Of a stretch of DNA of 64,000 nt, positions 13,701 to 26,258 are shown one piece after another. The first letter of the stretch is position 1, and every line of letters begins with the position of its first letter. The notes below the pieces were generated by a model. That model did not search any database and was not told where the DNA came from. It was given only the letters and a program-made list of their open reading frames with translations. The translations under genes and the position numbers were made by a program. The DNA is from Temnothorax longispinosus (Eukaryota > Arthropoda > Insecta > Hymenoptera > Formicidae), in assembly GCF_030848805.1 (NCBI RefSeq), contig NC_092358.1, positions 18,943,297-19,007,296 on the forward strand, given 5' to 3'.

Positions 13701-14178
13701 ATACAAGGACGGAGCATCGTATAAAAAAGGGTGGGACGACTGATATGTGAACGTAAGCGGAAAGGGACGAAGGGATGAGATCACAGATAATGATGTCAAC
13801 AGGGAAAGCGCGTATAATATATAGGAGAGGAATTTCTCGAGATAAAATCGATGAGATTTTATCTTTTCTTACGTCTACTGTTTTACAGAAGTTCGAAAAC
13901 GGCGGTGAAGAAAATCAGCTGATAAGATAAACCTAAACACTTAAAAAAAATTTAAATCTCTGATATTTGTTTAAATGTACGAGTTAGTTGATTTGATAGT
14001 TAATAAATTATTAATCAGTTATTTGTACAATGTTTAATAATGTTTCCTTCACAAAAGTTTTATTAAACCTGTCATGTTTTTCAATTTGCTAGATTCCGAT
14101 AAGTAAACTTCAAACTAAAACTATATTAAAATGAAATTTGCTTTGTTTCGTTTTATTAAATTGTGTGAAATGTAACAA

Positions 14179-14301
14179 CCCAGACAGCACGTACAAAATC
14201 GGGACATAAAACGTCTTAAAAACATCTTTAAGACATCTTTAAGAACATAACGTTTAAAAGATGTCTTATGTCCCGAGATTTTTGACATGATGCTGTCTGG
14301 G
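14179..14301. mobile_element. MITE, CCCAGA...TCTGGG family, copy 2
   Basis: The ends CCCAGACAGCA and TGCTGTCTGGG are perfectly inverted. The interior AAAATCGGGACATAAAACGT is shared with copy 1 at 5810-5910, but the loop is longer. Confidence 0.8.
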
Positions 14302-14469
14302 AAAGATCGTCGAATTTTGAAATTAATAATTCTTGGTTATATAACAATTTAATTGTCAAAAAATTCTACATTTATATTATCATCTCAATTGTCAAGAAAA
14401 AGTTAGTACTTTAAACTGTTGTCTTTCTGTCTGTCATTTTCATTAGCAAATTCCCATGTATGTCTGTTT

Positions 14470-15247
14470 TAATAAACGAAAATCAAGAGCTCTATCCCCG
14501 CCACCGAATCCCCAAATTACGCGAGCCGCGCTTCCTATGTAGGAAACACGATACGCGCATGCATTTAGGTAGCACGCCAGTGACCTTAACGAGGCGCACT
14601 AATAAAGCAAACGCGTCGCACGAGTCGAGATCGGAAAGCGCGCGCTACGCGCTCGTGATCCGGCCGGCGCGGCACTCGGCCGTTCCCGGCGACGATCGGC
14701 CGTCGCCGGCGGCGTTCGCCGACGCTCGCGAGTCTCCGTTGAACCGCGCGGGGGCGGTGGGGGCCGTGGCGCTGACGGGGCGTGAAGAGGGGCGGAGGGA
14801 GCAAAGGGTGAGGCACTCGGCCATCATCAGCGGAGGCGCGCAGTTCAGTGACCCGCCGCATCGTCGCGCGATGAAGGGGGGGTGCGGGGAGTTCTGACAT
14901 ATTGTGAGATGCCAGCCCGCTAACGCCGGTCCTCGAAAAACACCTCGTTCCCTCTCACTCTCTCTTTCTCTGTCGCTATCCCCCTTTCTCTCCTTCCTTT
15001 GATTCTCGTTCCGTCTCCGTTTGCCCCCCCTTTCTTTCCCCCCGCACTGACATTTTCTCCGTCTTTCTCTCATTTGTGAGGCGCGCGCGCGGGCGTTACA
15101 CGCGCACTCTCTCTCTCTCTCTCCTTCCTCCTCCGACACGTTGCCGCCGCCACGCCACCGCCGCCGCCGTCGCCGCCTCGACTCGTCAAAACCCCCAAAA
15201 TATTCGTACCGCCAGTCGTAGACTTTCCGCGAGTTTTTCCGGCCGTG

Positions 15248-15285
<38 letters not shown>

Positions 15286-16070
15286 AGCAATGAGGTCGGT
15301 GTTCTCCCCGCGCGAGAGAGAGAAGAGTGAGAAGGAAAGACGAGGAGAGAGAGAACGCAGTCGCGCCGCGTGTACGCTCGTTCTCCGCTCGCTCCGATCA
15401 TACACGCTCCGGATGCCCCCCGAAATTCTCGATTGACCGAAGAAATCCGAGGAGTGTGGCCCGCGAGTGTTTCCCACGCCGACCGTGCACCGACACGTAT
15501 AGTATTAACACGCGGACATTTTCTCGCTTTTCTCCTCGCCTCTCTCCCCCTTTTCCTCCCGGCTCCGTTCGCTCCGTTTCTTTATTCATCCTCGCACCAG
15601 TTTCTCCGTGAGATTTCCTCGTCGTCCCGTCGTCATCTGGAGACGCGCGGGCATCTCGAACGGAAGTCCGCCGCGTTCGTCCGAGTGAATCGGTCTTATC
15701 GACGAGGAATCGATTTCGCCAGAGCGTTCCCATGGTCGTCGTCTTTTCTCACTCGCCGATCGTCGTCGTCGTCGTCTTCCGCTCCGCTTCGCTCCGTCGC
15801 GCGAAAATCGTTTCGCGGATTAATTCGCGCGAGTGTACGTGTGAAACGTGTGCGACGGGAACGCGGAGTGCGATCGAGTTGCGCGGCTGGATCGGCTCCA
15901 GGTGGAAAATCGCGAGGAAGTGCGCGTGTGTCGCGCGTACACGCGCGTGATCTCCGATACTTTTCTGTCGCGCGCTTGCGCGCGGCTCTCGCGATTTACA
16001 CGTACTATTCGTGTCGCGCGGCGTACACGGTGGACAAGTCGCACGTCTGTGTGGAGATCCTAAGATCCCG
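14470..16070 (+). promoter_or_regulatory. Largest GC/CpG island; candidate HR3 promoter and 5' UTR
   Basis: 1.6 kb of GC-rich, CpG-dense DNA 3-4 kb upstream of HR3 exon 1. A long pyrimidine-rich block (14940-15070) is followed by (CT)n, CCG triplets and (GA)n at 15264-15287, a GAGA-rich layout seen at insect developmental promoters. A possible splice donor, CCAG/GTGGAA, is at 15899. The 236-codon frame at 15370-16080 has no protein resemblance. Assignment to HR3 rests on position only. Confidence 0.4.
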
Positions 16071-16623
16071 AAAAAAATAAGATTACACTGCGCGAATGGG
16101 AAGTTCATGTTTAACATAATTTACGAATTTCATAATGGAACGTGAAGCTATTTGCACTTCATATTTCGTCGATCAATGTGGAGTAACATGCACAAATTCT
16201 TATTACTGAGTCTCCTAAACTCCTAATACGGATTTCATTTTCAAGCTCTTTTTCGTTTGCCCTCCCTTTATATTAATTATCGAGCTTCGAAATTTTACGT
16301 AGTGACTTGGAAAAATTTTAGAAGTAACTTTTGTATAATAATTGTGTGTGTGTGTGTGTGATGGTTCAGAATTTTACTTAAAAAATATTCCATTCTATTT
16401 GCCGAAACATTTCCTCGTTCCAGTAAAGTTATATTGCAACAATTTCCGCGGAAGAGATATATATAACTTACAGAAAGACTTTATTTATGCGAGTCGCTGT
16501 TGCATCTTTTCATCATAAACTCGATTTAATGATAAAGCTTATTATGAGCAAACGAAAGCAATTGTTATAATGAGGAAAATTAAAATAGACTAGCGATATA
16601 TAGATAATGGCAACAATATACTA

Positions 16624-16626
<3 letters not shown>

Positions 16627-16666
<40 letters not shown>
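16627..16666. repeat. (TA)n microsatellite
   Basis: About 20 TA units directly adjoining the left TTAA of the next element. Confidence 0.9.
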
Positions 16667-16670
<4 letters not shown>

Positions 16671-17026
16671 CCCTTAAATGCCACCCGGGGTCCAGAGGAC
16701 CCCAGACCCTTTACAATTATATATTTTCAAATGTTTCCGCCAAAAATGGAGCTCATGCTCCCTCTAATGATAGTTGAGTGATTGACCTACCCGTTTGTAC
16801 ACTTAGCAGTATTCAGTTTACTTAATTTTTTATACTATGTTGAAATTGAAATTTTAACAATATAAGCATTTTATTCTCTTTTCTAGATCTTGAACAACAT
16901 TGAAAAAAATTTTCATAACTAAAGATAAAAAAATCAATGAGTAAGGAGACATTTTTCATGCTGGGATCTTTTAGACCCCTCATGTCATTTACGAGATTCT
17001 TGAGAGGTGTGGCATTTAAGGGTTAA
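16667..17026. mobile_element. piggyBac-type MITE (TTAA, CCCTTAAATGCCAC ends)
   Basis: TTAA at both ends, with inverted termini CCCTTAAATGCCAC and GTGGCATTTAAGGG (14 of 14). Subterminal GGGGTCCAGAGGACCCC and a right-hand AGACCCC recall the elements at 52552 and 43918. It is 360 bp and non-coding. Confidence 0.85.
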
Positions 17027-17539
17027 GTTTTTATTGCTTTGCGAGACATGACATTGTGTAAAATATTGACAGTAACAACTTGTATATGAAATTGGATAAA
17101 AAGAAGATGCCACGCGTTATACAAAATTTTGTCGTAATGAATATACAATTGTAATCTAAAAAAAAGAAACCGGAATAAAATCGCTGCGATGTAAGAAAAA
17201 TCGAATAAAAATTCGCTTTACGATACAAACAAGACTTCTGGTACAAAATTATAGAATAAATAGAAGAAAGCTTTTTCTGTGACGTTAGCTACCTTGGTCG
17301 TTGTAGAAAAGAAGATTAACGAAGCAAACCAAAGATAATGAAATAAGACAATAATTAAAAAACAATATAAAAAGTTCTCGAAAAATCGCGAAATACTCTG
17401 TAACAAATATAAAACTTTAATTTATATTTTATTTTATTAGATTTAATAAATATTAAAGTTAATGTCTCATACAAGCACCCGTTATTCCAGTTCTACTGTG
17501 CAGCCAATGATTTATTATGTATCAATAACTAAGAACTGC

Positions 17540-18020
17540 ATCATAAATCGCAACGACACGACACGTCGCGGCGTGGCATAAAGAGGAAAACGACTCGCTT
17601 CGATTTCGGGAGTTCCGGGTATAGAGCGCCTGTCCGCCGTTGCCGATGCACGCTGCGCTCTCCGCATGACGCACGTCGAAGATGCGAGCGTGCCGGGTGA
17701 CTGTACTCTGGGTTCATCGTTCTCGGTTATGTAATGTTCGGTGCCGCGTATGTATGGTGCAAGCGCCTCGACGGTTCTGCTCGTGGCGCTAGAGTTGCCG
17801 GACGGGAGAAGCGCACTCGGGCGATATATATCCAGACGGGAGACCGGCGGCCGCCGGCCGCGCCGCGCCGCGCACCGAATCCTCGTTTCCGTGCACGCAC
17901 ACGCGCACGTGCGAATAATCACGTCCTCCCTGCCCACCCCGCCCACCCTTTTTCGCGACACGAGAGGCAGCGTTCGCGTTCGCGGAACTTTTTTCCGGCC
18001 GCTAAGGCCCACCGCTTGGG
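17540..18020 (+). promoter_or_regulatory. GC island with TATA-like motif upstream of HR3 exon 1
   Basis: CpG-dense island about 1 kb before the HR3 ATG. A TATA-like GCGATATATATCC at about 17820-17832 sits inside the GC-rich sequence, followed by GGCGGCCGCCGGCCGCGCC. It is the nearest promoter-like region to exon 18984. Confidence 0.35.
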
Positions 18021-18957
18021 ATGATGGCCCGAATTTCTCGACAACCTTTCAAATCTCGGAAATTACCAATTTAATTTATCGAGAAATTGGAAAGATAACT
18101 GTGTAATTACGAGTGAAGAGCGAACTCGCTTTTAGATTCCTCTGTTTTAATGCGTGAGTGACAGCATATGCTTTCTAATACAAGATAACAAGATCTACGA
18201 GTCTATAATTATTTAATAAGTTAAGAGTAAAAGCTAACGAAAATTACAATTTTTAATTTTAATTACTGTACTAACGATAAATCTAAAAAGAAGATAGTTC
18301 GCAGCTCGTGAATGTAATATAGATATATGTCGAGTCGCGCGGTTCATACCAGTGTTTACTAGAAATCGAATTAAATTGTGATATCACAGCAGTCTACGTT
18401 TGAATGCCATTATCTTCAGTCAGCGTCGATAAGAGAACGAAGAATTTGATTCAAACCCTAGCAGATAAAGAAAACGATAGATTTTGTGACTCATAAATTT
18501 GTTTAAAAACTTGATATTTGACAAAATAGAATTTAGTGAAGTATTCCTTAAATTCTTTCAACTTCTTTCATAATGATGTTTTTATGTTTAAAAAAATGTA
18601 GAAAGAAAAACAATTTAGGTAATTTAGCAATAAATACAATTCCGTATCAAAAATGTAATAAAAATTAATTTAATCTTCAAAATTTTACGTCGCTCTGTTT
18701 AATTCCAACTTTCTAAATACTATTACTTAATTAAGGGACACAAGCACATTCAACGAAAGCATTTCGGAAATGACTACGTACTTTTGTGCGATACTCCACA
18801 TATAAAGCATATCGTGAAAATAAATGGTGTGCATTCAAGACAAAGACTAATTAAAGACTAATTAAGGACGTCCGATTTCACGGACAATTTTGATCGTAAT
18901 CACGCGCGTGGATCTTCGGGATCGTGTGCCGGTATTGTTCCCCGCGCTAGACCGTAA
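18021..18957 (+). other. AT-rich region before HR3 exon 1
   Basis: No coding content; GC rises again at about 18880-18960, probably the 5' UTR of the 18984 exon. Confidence 0.4.
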
Positions 18958-19742
18958 ATGAAACCGGTAAGAAAGATCCGTAAATGGAGGGAAGTCTGTC
19001 AGGATTTGGCGGGCCTACATGGGGTGCGGACAGTACGAGTCCTCAGCCGACGGAAAGATCGAGATCGAGGGAGAGATCCGCGCAGCCTCCCTCCGGCGTT
19101 GGCAGCGCGATCCTCGACGATCGCAGACTGCAGGCTAATTCGATACGAGGTAGAGCTATTAAAGTACCGAAACTAGGAGATATCCACTCGGATTGTAAAT
19201 AGATCAAAATTTTTAATATAATTTCTATTATATATAACTTAACTCGATTAATATTAGCGATATAATGTCTGGTGTAAGGAATAAAATTATTATATGTGAC
19301 ACAGAATATTATATATTTGTCATAATTATATAAATTTTATATATAATTATAGAACTATATGTACTTAATTTAAGAAATTCTGTTATATTATTTACATTTT
19401 TTTTTTTAAATGGAGAAAAAGTGCTTAATACATTCATAATAAAGGAGTCATAATATGTATATTAGTAAACAGAGAATTGCATTTCGTAGTAATTTAATGG
19501 AAATATTCAAAGCGAAGAAATTTGAGAGTGTAATAAAGAAGACAAACAGAAGGAAATAACTTGTCCGTTAGTGCACATCAAGGTGTACATGTGTACGAAT
19601 GAGCCCTGAAGCCTCGATGAAGTACTGGAAATAAAAGTAAAAGGGGGTTATAAAGCGAGGGAAGATTTCGCGATACATCCTTGATAGGGGCTCATAATTG
19701 AGATGTTTGTTTCTTTTATGGTTGCAGCCCAGATCGAGATAA
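18958..19742 (+). promoter_or_regulatory. uORF overlapping the HR3 start codon
   Basis: An out-of-frame ATG lies 26 nt upstream of the HR3 ATG, in the context GTAAATGA. Its frame stays open through exon 1 and, in the spliced message, meets TAA at 19740-19742 after 68 codons. The reading frame overlaps the HR3 start, so ribosomes that use it would bypass that start. Whether transcripts begin upstream of 18958 is unknown. Confidence 0.4.
18984..19149 (+). CDS. HR3: HR3 exon 1: isoform-specific N-terminus
   Basis: Encodes 55 residues, MEGSLSGFGG to ANSIR, rich in Ser, Pro and Arg (RSRSRERS) and predicted to be disordered. The frame is fixed by an in-frame TAA at 18981-18983 touching the ATG. 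The donor (CGAG followed by GTAGAG) leaves one base, G, which with CC of the next exon forms the Ala of AQIEIIPCKVC, so the phase is exact. The donor is only moderate (A at +5). HR3 genes in other insects have several alternative N-termini, so this is probably one of several first exons. I did not recognise these residues from a specific protein. Confidence 0.85.
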
Positions 19743-22700
19743 TCCCGTGCAAGGTATGCGGGGACAAGAGCAGCGGCGTGCATTACGGCGTGATCACCTG
19801 CGAGGGCTGCAAGGGCTTCTTCAGGCGGTCGCAGTCGTCGGTCGTCAACTATCAATGTCCGCGGAACAAGAATTGTGTGGTCGACCGTGTAAACAGAAAC
19901 CGGTGCCAGTACTGTCGGTTGCAAAAGTGCCTACGCCTCGGCATGTCAAGAGATGGTGAGTGCTTTCGACTACTCCAACCTTTCGTCACCTTCTTTCAGA
20001 GGAGACGAATCGCTCTCTTGTCACTCGGCGGGATTCTCCAAGTGGGAAGACGTAGAGAGCTTTATATTTTCACGCATTATTCTCGTGTTAGAAAAGTATA
20101 TACGATTCACATCCAGCATCGTGTCTCATTCTCGGATTTTGTATACAAAAATTAATTTTGCACCTTAAGTGCCATGGCATCTATAGTACAAGATTATGAC
20201 CGTTTATGAGAAAATTAATAAGTAATACGTAAAAAGCTAATTGCATCATTATCGCCTAATATAGTCGAGAAACTTAATCAAATCTTAAAACAATCTAAAT
20301 TAGTATTTGTGTATTGGGCGTGTATTATTTTGTACAATTCTCACATTCGCACAGAGTCAGTAACAAGTGCGGACAAGTTTTGCGCGATATAGTTCTGTGG
20401 GTTCAGCGCGGAATAGTGGATAGTTCGGCGTCACACGAACTCTTTAAAAAGCTTCTTTGTTCGAAGGACTATCGCACGACATACGCTCGAACCGATGCCC
20501 GATATTTACTCGACGCAGATAATAAAGCGATATAAACGAATGATGCAACGTGAATAAAAGTGCAGGATAAAAATGCATTTATCTAACACGATTATTTGAC
20601 ACAAAAGTATTGTAGTTTTATTTATTTTAAAATAACTGAAAAGCAATCTGGATGTCATTTTTCAAAAAAATCAACAACTAAATCTAATTCACTTAGAAAG
20701 TTGCAATATAATAATATTGCATTATCTTGTAGCCTTTAAAGGTTTACCAATTAAATAATGAGTATATGAGAGAGTTATTAATTCTTAGTAGCGAGTTGCG
20801 TAACGTACCGTGCACAAATGATGCGAGAGATCGATTGTTTCGCACGGAAAAATGAAAGAAACGTCAGCGGATGACGAAGGCAGCATATATTGTATACCGA
20901 TTGCAGCAAGACGCTACGCGTGCCAACCCGGGGTGCACGACCCCTTATCAGAAACCGTCTCTCCTCCTCGCGGCGAGTCATCGCTGCACTTTATCGGAGC
21001 GAACCACGAACTGTCTTCGGTGCGTTTAACCGCCGCTGTCCGAAGCCTATTCTCGAAGACGGTTGTGATATTAATAGACAAGGCCGTCAAGACGAAACGA
21101 GAGACGGAAGATACCTCGTGGGTGGACGGATAAAGCCTATCGGGCGAAGCCGGTCGGAAACCATGATCGAGATGGTAGTCCTAGACCCAAATAAAGTCTC
21201 ATATTCCTTTATATCGCCTATGAGCTTTTTTAAAAATTTAAATATTGATAAATCGGTAAAAGACACGTGCATAACTCGTAACAATTATAGTATTTTTATA
21301 TCATTATAATTAATACATATATATAATTATAGGATCATTTTATTATATCATTGATAGTAAAAGAATTTAATATTTATTAGCATATATTCTATTGGGCAAT
21401 TAATTTTTTATTTATGTAAAGTTATTTGATTTTTCTAAACTAAAGATTGCAATTTTTAGCAATAATTATTAAATAAAAATATAAAACAGGTCAAAATTTA
21501 AATTACAAAGTTAAAATCATAGCGTTATATAAACTGTTTATTTCGAAAAAAGTTATAAAATTATTATTAGCCGAGCATATATTTCTATAAATAAAGTATA
21601 ACAAGATGATTTATATGAAATATAGCAAAATGATTTCAATTTCTTACTGAAAAGTAAATTATTTAAAGTTAAATAAATGTTCGATACTAATCTGCTACCT
21701 TCTGCAATAAGATTAAATAAATAGATTGGGATAGAATCCTAGTACAAATATAGCAGGTGGATGAATTTATCTCAAGAATTGCATAGAAAATTTTAAGGAA
21801 AACGGATTTACAAGGCTAACTCTATAAATAAACGTCGTAAGAATGACATATATAGTTGTATTATGCAATTCTGTATATTAAATGTATGGCTTCTTTTTTT
21901 GGTAATAATAGCAAACAACGGATAAAACTAAAATTTTATAACAACTGATTTAAGTTGATTGATAAAAAGATAACATGTCATTCCCATCGCGTTACAATGA
22001 TGTATCGAGTGGATAAATGTTCACATGGTAATACATCTAAGATGCATCGGTTATACACGCGGGCGTGCATCGAGAGAAGACGATGAACCGGATTCTTATC
22101 AGTATACACGAATACAGTAATACATTGCCGACAGTAATACATGTCGTGCGATTATCGTGACAGATACATACAGTTGTTTTAAAAAAAGATATACATAAAA
22201 AACCGGGTTTATTTTTTAATTGTGTTATAAATATTAATTGATTGTTAGAAATTACCCTAATTACATATACGTATTCTTCAAATTACTTAGAATTTGCATT
22301 TAAGGTGTAAAAGGGTAATTAATTAAATAAATACTACTTTATAATTAATATGGAACATATCTCTTCGCATATAACAATGATAGGTATAATACTAACTTTT
22401 ATTAATAATGTAATTAACACAGAAAATTTGTAATTTAAAATTTTCGCGCGAGAAATTTGTTTCTAGATACCGTTGAAAGCATATATGGTTTCTCATCTTT
22501 CTCGATACATTTGAAACACCGTTTGTTCTCTTTTTCGATATATTGATGTGAAACAAAATATATAGCACTACTTATTAAGCAAATTTATTTCGATCTCATG
22601 TCGCTGAGCTTCTCTACATTGCTCGATAAATAAACCCGATCTGACTCGCAGAGGTGCGGCATAAATTTTATATGCGCCGGCTATTTTTGTTGCCCTGTGA

Positions 22701-25700
22701 TTGTTACTTCCGCAAATCTAAATCGAGCGTTCAACGATCAAAGATCTTTGAAATGTTGCAGATTACTTCGACATTATAGTACCTGTATATAAAATTCTTA
22801 ATAAAAAATAGTTTAATTACGAATTATATATCATATAAAAGCAAATAAAATGTTATAATTAATCAAAATAAAATTGACAAAAATTGTTTTAATATCAAAA
22901 TAGTACTGATTGAGTTTTTATTATAAACAGATATGTGTTGTGTATACTATCGATTTAAAATTCAATTTAGAGTTTTACATATTTTAATGGTGTTTTGGAA
23001 TTGAATAAAAATTATTGTTAATAGTTAATATTATAATATAAATACAATACTAATTAACTAATAATAACTTGCAAATTATACCTATATTTTTAGCTCTTGC
23101 TTTACATTCTTTCTATTCGTACATTACTTCCACAGTTTATATTATAATTACAATTGTGTAATTATAATATAAACTGTAGAAGTAATGTACGAATATAAAT
23201 TTATATTACATATTCCATCCACTCTATTAACTTAATTATATATTTTATTTTTTACTTTTATAATGAATAACTGCGCAATATTGAATGAATAACGTGGAAC
23301 GTCTTGCCATTTCACACGACTCGGATGATATTTAGCCGCGATATTCGGGCATAACCACAATTTCCTGCTTTTCGATGGCCAATTATCAAGTGCGGTTTTC
23401 TTTATCTGGCTACGAATAAATAACATCGCGCGATTCACAAACACTCAAGCTCTCCGTTAAAATTATTAGTAGAGAAAAGGACATAATAAATAGATAATCA
23501 GTAGAATGTAACATGTGACAATTATATAATTTAAAAGTCACGCATTGTCGATAAAGATGCTGATTATAACGACGGATATCAAGATTGATTTCGGTGTAGA
23601 TTCGTTTATAATGGTTGCGAAATTGTTGACAGTTAATCAAATTTAATAGCACTTCTCACGTAAAAAAATGTAGGTGCAATGTGTATACTGTATAAAAATA
23701 AAAATGTTATTTAATATATAGTAACACATGTTTTCAATGCTTTTAATGCTTGAAATAAATTAATACTTGAGGTTAAATCTTTGAAATTTAAATTTGTCAT
23801 TGAAATGTTTTGCATTTTGAAAATAATTTACAAAATTTAAATTAGAATTTTTAATTTTAACTTTTACAATTATAATAGATAGTACATGCATTTAAAATAA
23901 ATTTCTAAAAATAATTATGACATTCACATGTCGCACGTATATATCGGCGATAATTAATTAAATATGGCTTAATTAAATTTAATTAATTAAAACGTACCAT
24001 AGTATTACTAAATGTGTGTTTTATTGCTTTTATTATTACAAATGCATTGCATTCATACGCACGCAAAATTATACTCAAGTTGTGCTAGTTTCAATTGTCG
24101 TTTATATAAATGATACAAAAAAACGTTTGTTAACTTCAGAGTTTTTTAAACAAATAAGTACTCGGACTCAAAAGGATTAAACTAGGATTTAGTAACAGGG
24201 TTCGTCTCGAGGGCGGGAGGGTGGGGGGCGCATTTCAGATTCAATATCGCTTTATTTACCCTCCGGCGCGATAAGCTGCAAATACATCGTTTATACTCAA
24301 CGTATGAGCGCGCGCGCGTACACAGAATGCCAGAAAGTGCATCGTAAGCTACCGGTTGGTGCATACTCTTCCTGTTGCCATCTCCGTCTCTGTCTCCTTC
24401 CTTTTCTCTCCGTCTCGTTCTCTCGTTTATGCTTTATCCGCGCGTTCGGTCGATCACCCTCCGCTTCCTTCCTCTTCTCTTCGCCGTGCCTTCGCACGAT
24501 AGTTGTTCGGTTAGCCGCTGACATAGCTATCCCCCTTATCAACCCTCGACCTGCCTCCCTCCCTCCTCTTGTCATTCGAGCCCTCGACCACCCTCGTGAC
24601 ACGCACGCGCGTGATTAAATGCGTGTAGCGACTGGATAAACTGAGAATGCATTAATGCCGCGAGCAAAGCGACCGAAAAACTTGCTTTAATCTGGTTAAA
24701 TTAAAAAATGTAAATAATCGCTTTACTTTTGATCAAAGATCGCTTTTCTCTCTTAAAACAAGATACAATAACTTTTGAATCAGATAAGTTAATAGGAAAC
24801 GCGTTAAATAAACTTATTCTAGTACAGAAAAAATGAAAGACAGTCTAAAAGAAAATGTCCTAATTAAAAGATTGTGATTATAACAATTTTATTTTTAAAA
24901 TATATTTAGTTTTTGTATAATTCACATTCGTGCAATAATGTACATAACAGATTTGATCTTCTTTATATTCGTTAAATTTAGGATAAAAAATCAAACGAAG
25001 GAGAATTGAGAATTCATTCTTGCTAAATGTAAATTTGATTTGTTCCACGATTTTGAGTTTAACTTTGAACTCAGAATCGTGAAACTAATTTTAAATAATT
25101 TGAATTTTGAAAAGAAACTAAATGCCTACATTAATGAGAAACAATGAACTCTTCAAAGTTTACAGGTAATAATCTAGCAACCCTAAATGCGTGCACAAAT
25201 GTAAAATGTCAGTACTATAAATTGCTATCGAAAAAGGTCAGGCCGGCTTGGGAATTAAGGTTAAAATTGGTCTCATCGGAATATATAGGGGATGATCAGT
25301 GAAGCACGATTTGGTCCCCGACGATCATCGATTAGATGCAATAGTAATATATAAGGTGACATATATAAATTCCACACAATGAAATTCTTCATTCGCTCAA
25401 TATAAATTACATTTTTTGTTAACATTTGTGGGCGTTCTTTTATTTTAATACCCTTTTATATTTAGTATTAATTATTCCGATAAATAAAGCATTCAATAAG
25501 AAAAACATCTAAATAAAATTTGTTTGAAATTGATTAAAAAAGAATATCTAGGGTTCTTTAATTTACGACAAACTTCTAATTTTTTATTGCTCTTGAAAGA
25601 GTGATGTTATAATTTTTATTAAGAAAAAATCCACTCCAAAATATCCAAAAAGTGTCAGTGCGCGAAATATGTATGTGAAGTTACATCAGATACTCTGAAT

Positions 25701-26221
25701 AACGTGTTACGCTTTCGGGGCAGAGTACATGCGTTTGCCCGAGCTATAGTTCGTGCGTGTGACGTCATCGGGTGGGTGCGTCGCGACCAGACGATGATAG
25801 CGTCGCCGAAGAAGACGAGGAGGACGCGGCGAGGCTCTTCCGCGTTCCTCGCCGAGCCTTCTTCGCGGCGAGGAAGGGACCGACCGACCGGTCGACCGAG
25901 CGGCCGCGCGGCCGCCGCGCCGCGTGCTACTTGATCTCGATCAACGGAACACCCGTTAGATTTTATCGCCTCGCGACGAATCGTCGCGTCGATGATCGCT
26001 TCTGATTTGAATTCTATTTGACTTTATTTTTATGTCATATATATATATAGTTATTGTATTGTATAATGTTGTTTGAATTTTAGACCGCACTTGAGAAGGG
26101 TTCGAACCTTGAACCGAAACGCAGTGCACCTTTTACATTGTGCCAGTTAGTCGAGCAATAAAATAATATTTGGGTTGAATTCTATAATTGTTCGTAATTG
26201 TCGATAACGAGTTCGAAAATG

Positions 26222-26258
<37 letters not shown>

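Noticed and set aside
15370..16080. 236-codon plus-strand frame in the large GC island
   Set aside because: Low-complexity Arg/Ser composition, overlapping frames on both strands, and no family resemblance; expected from GC-rich, stop-poor DNA.
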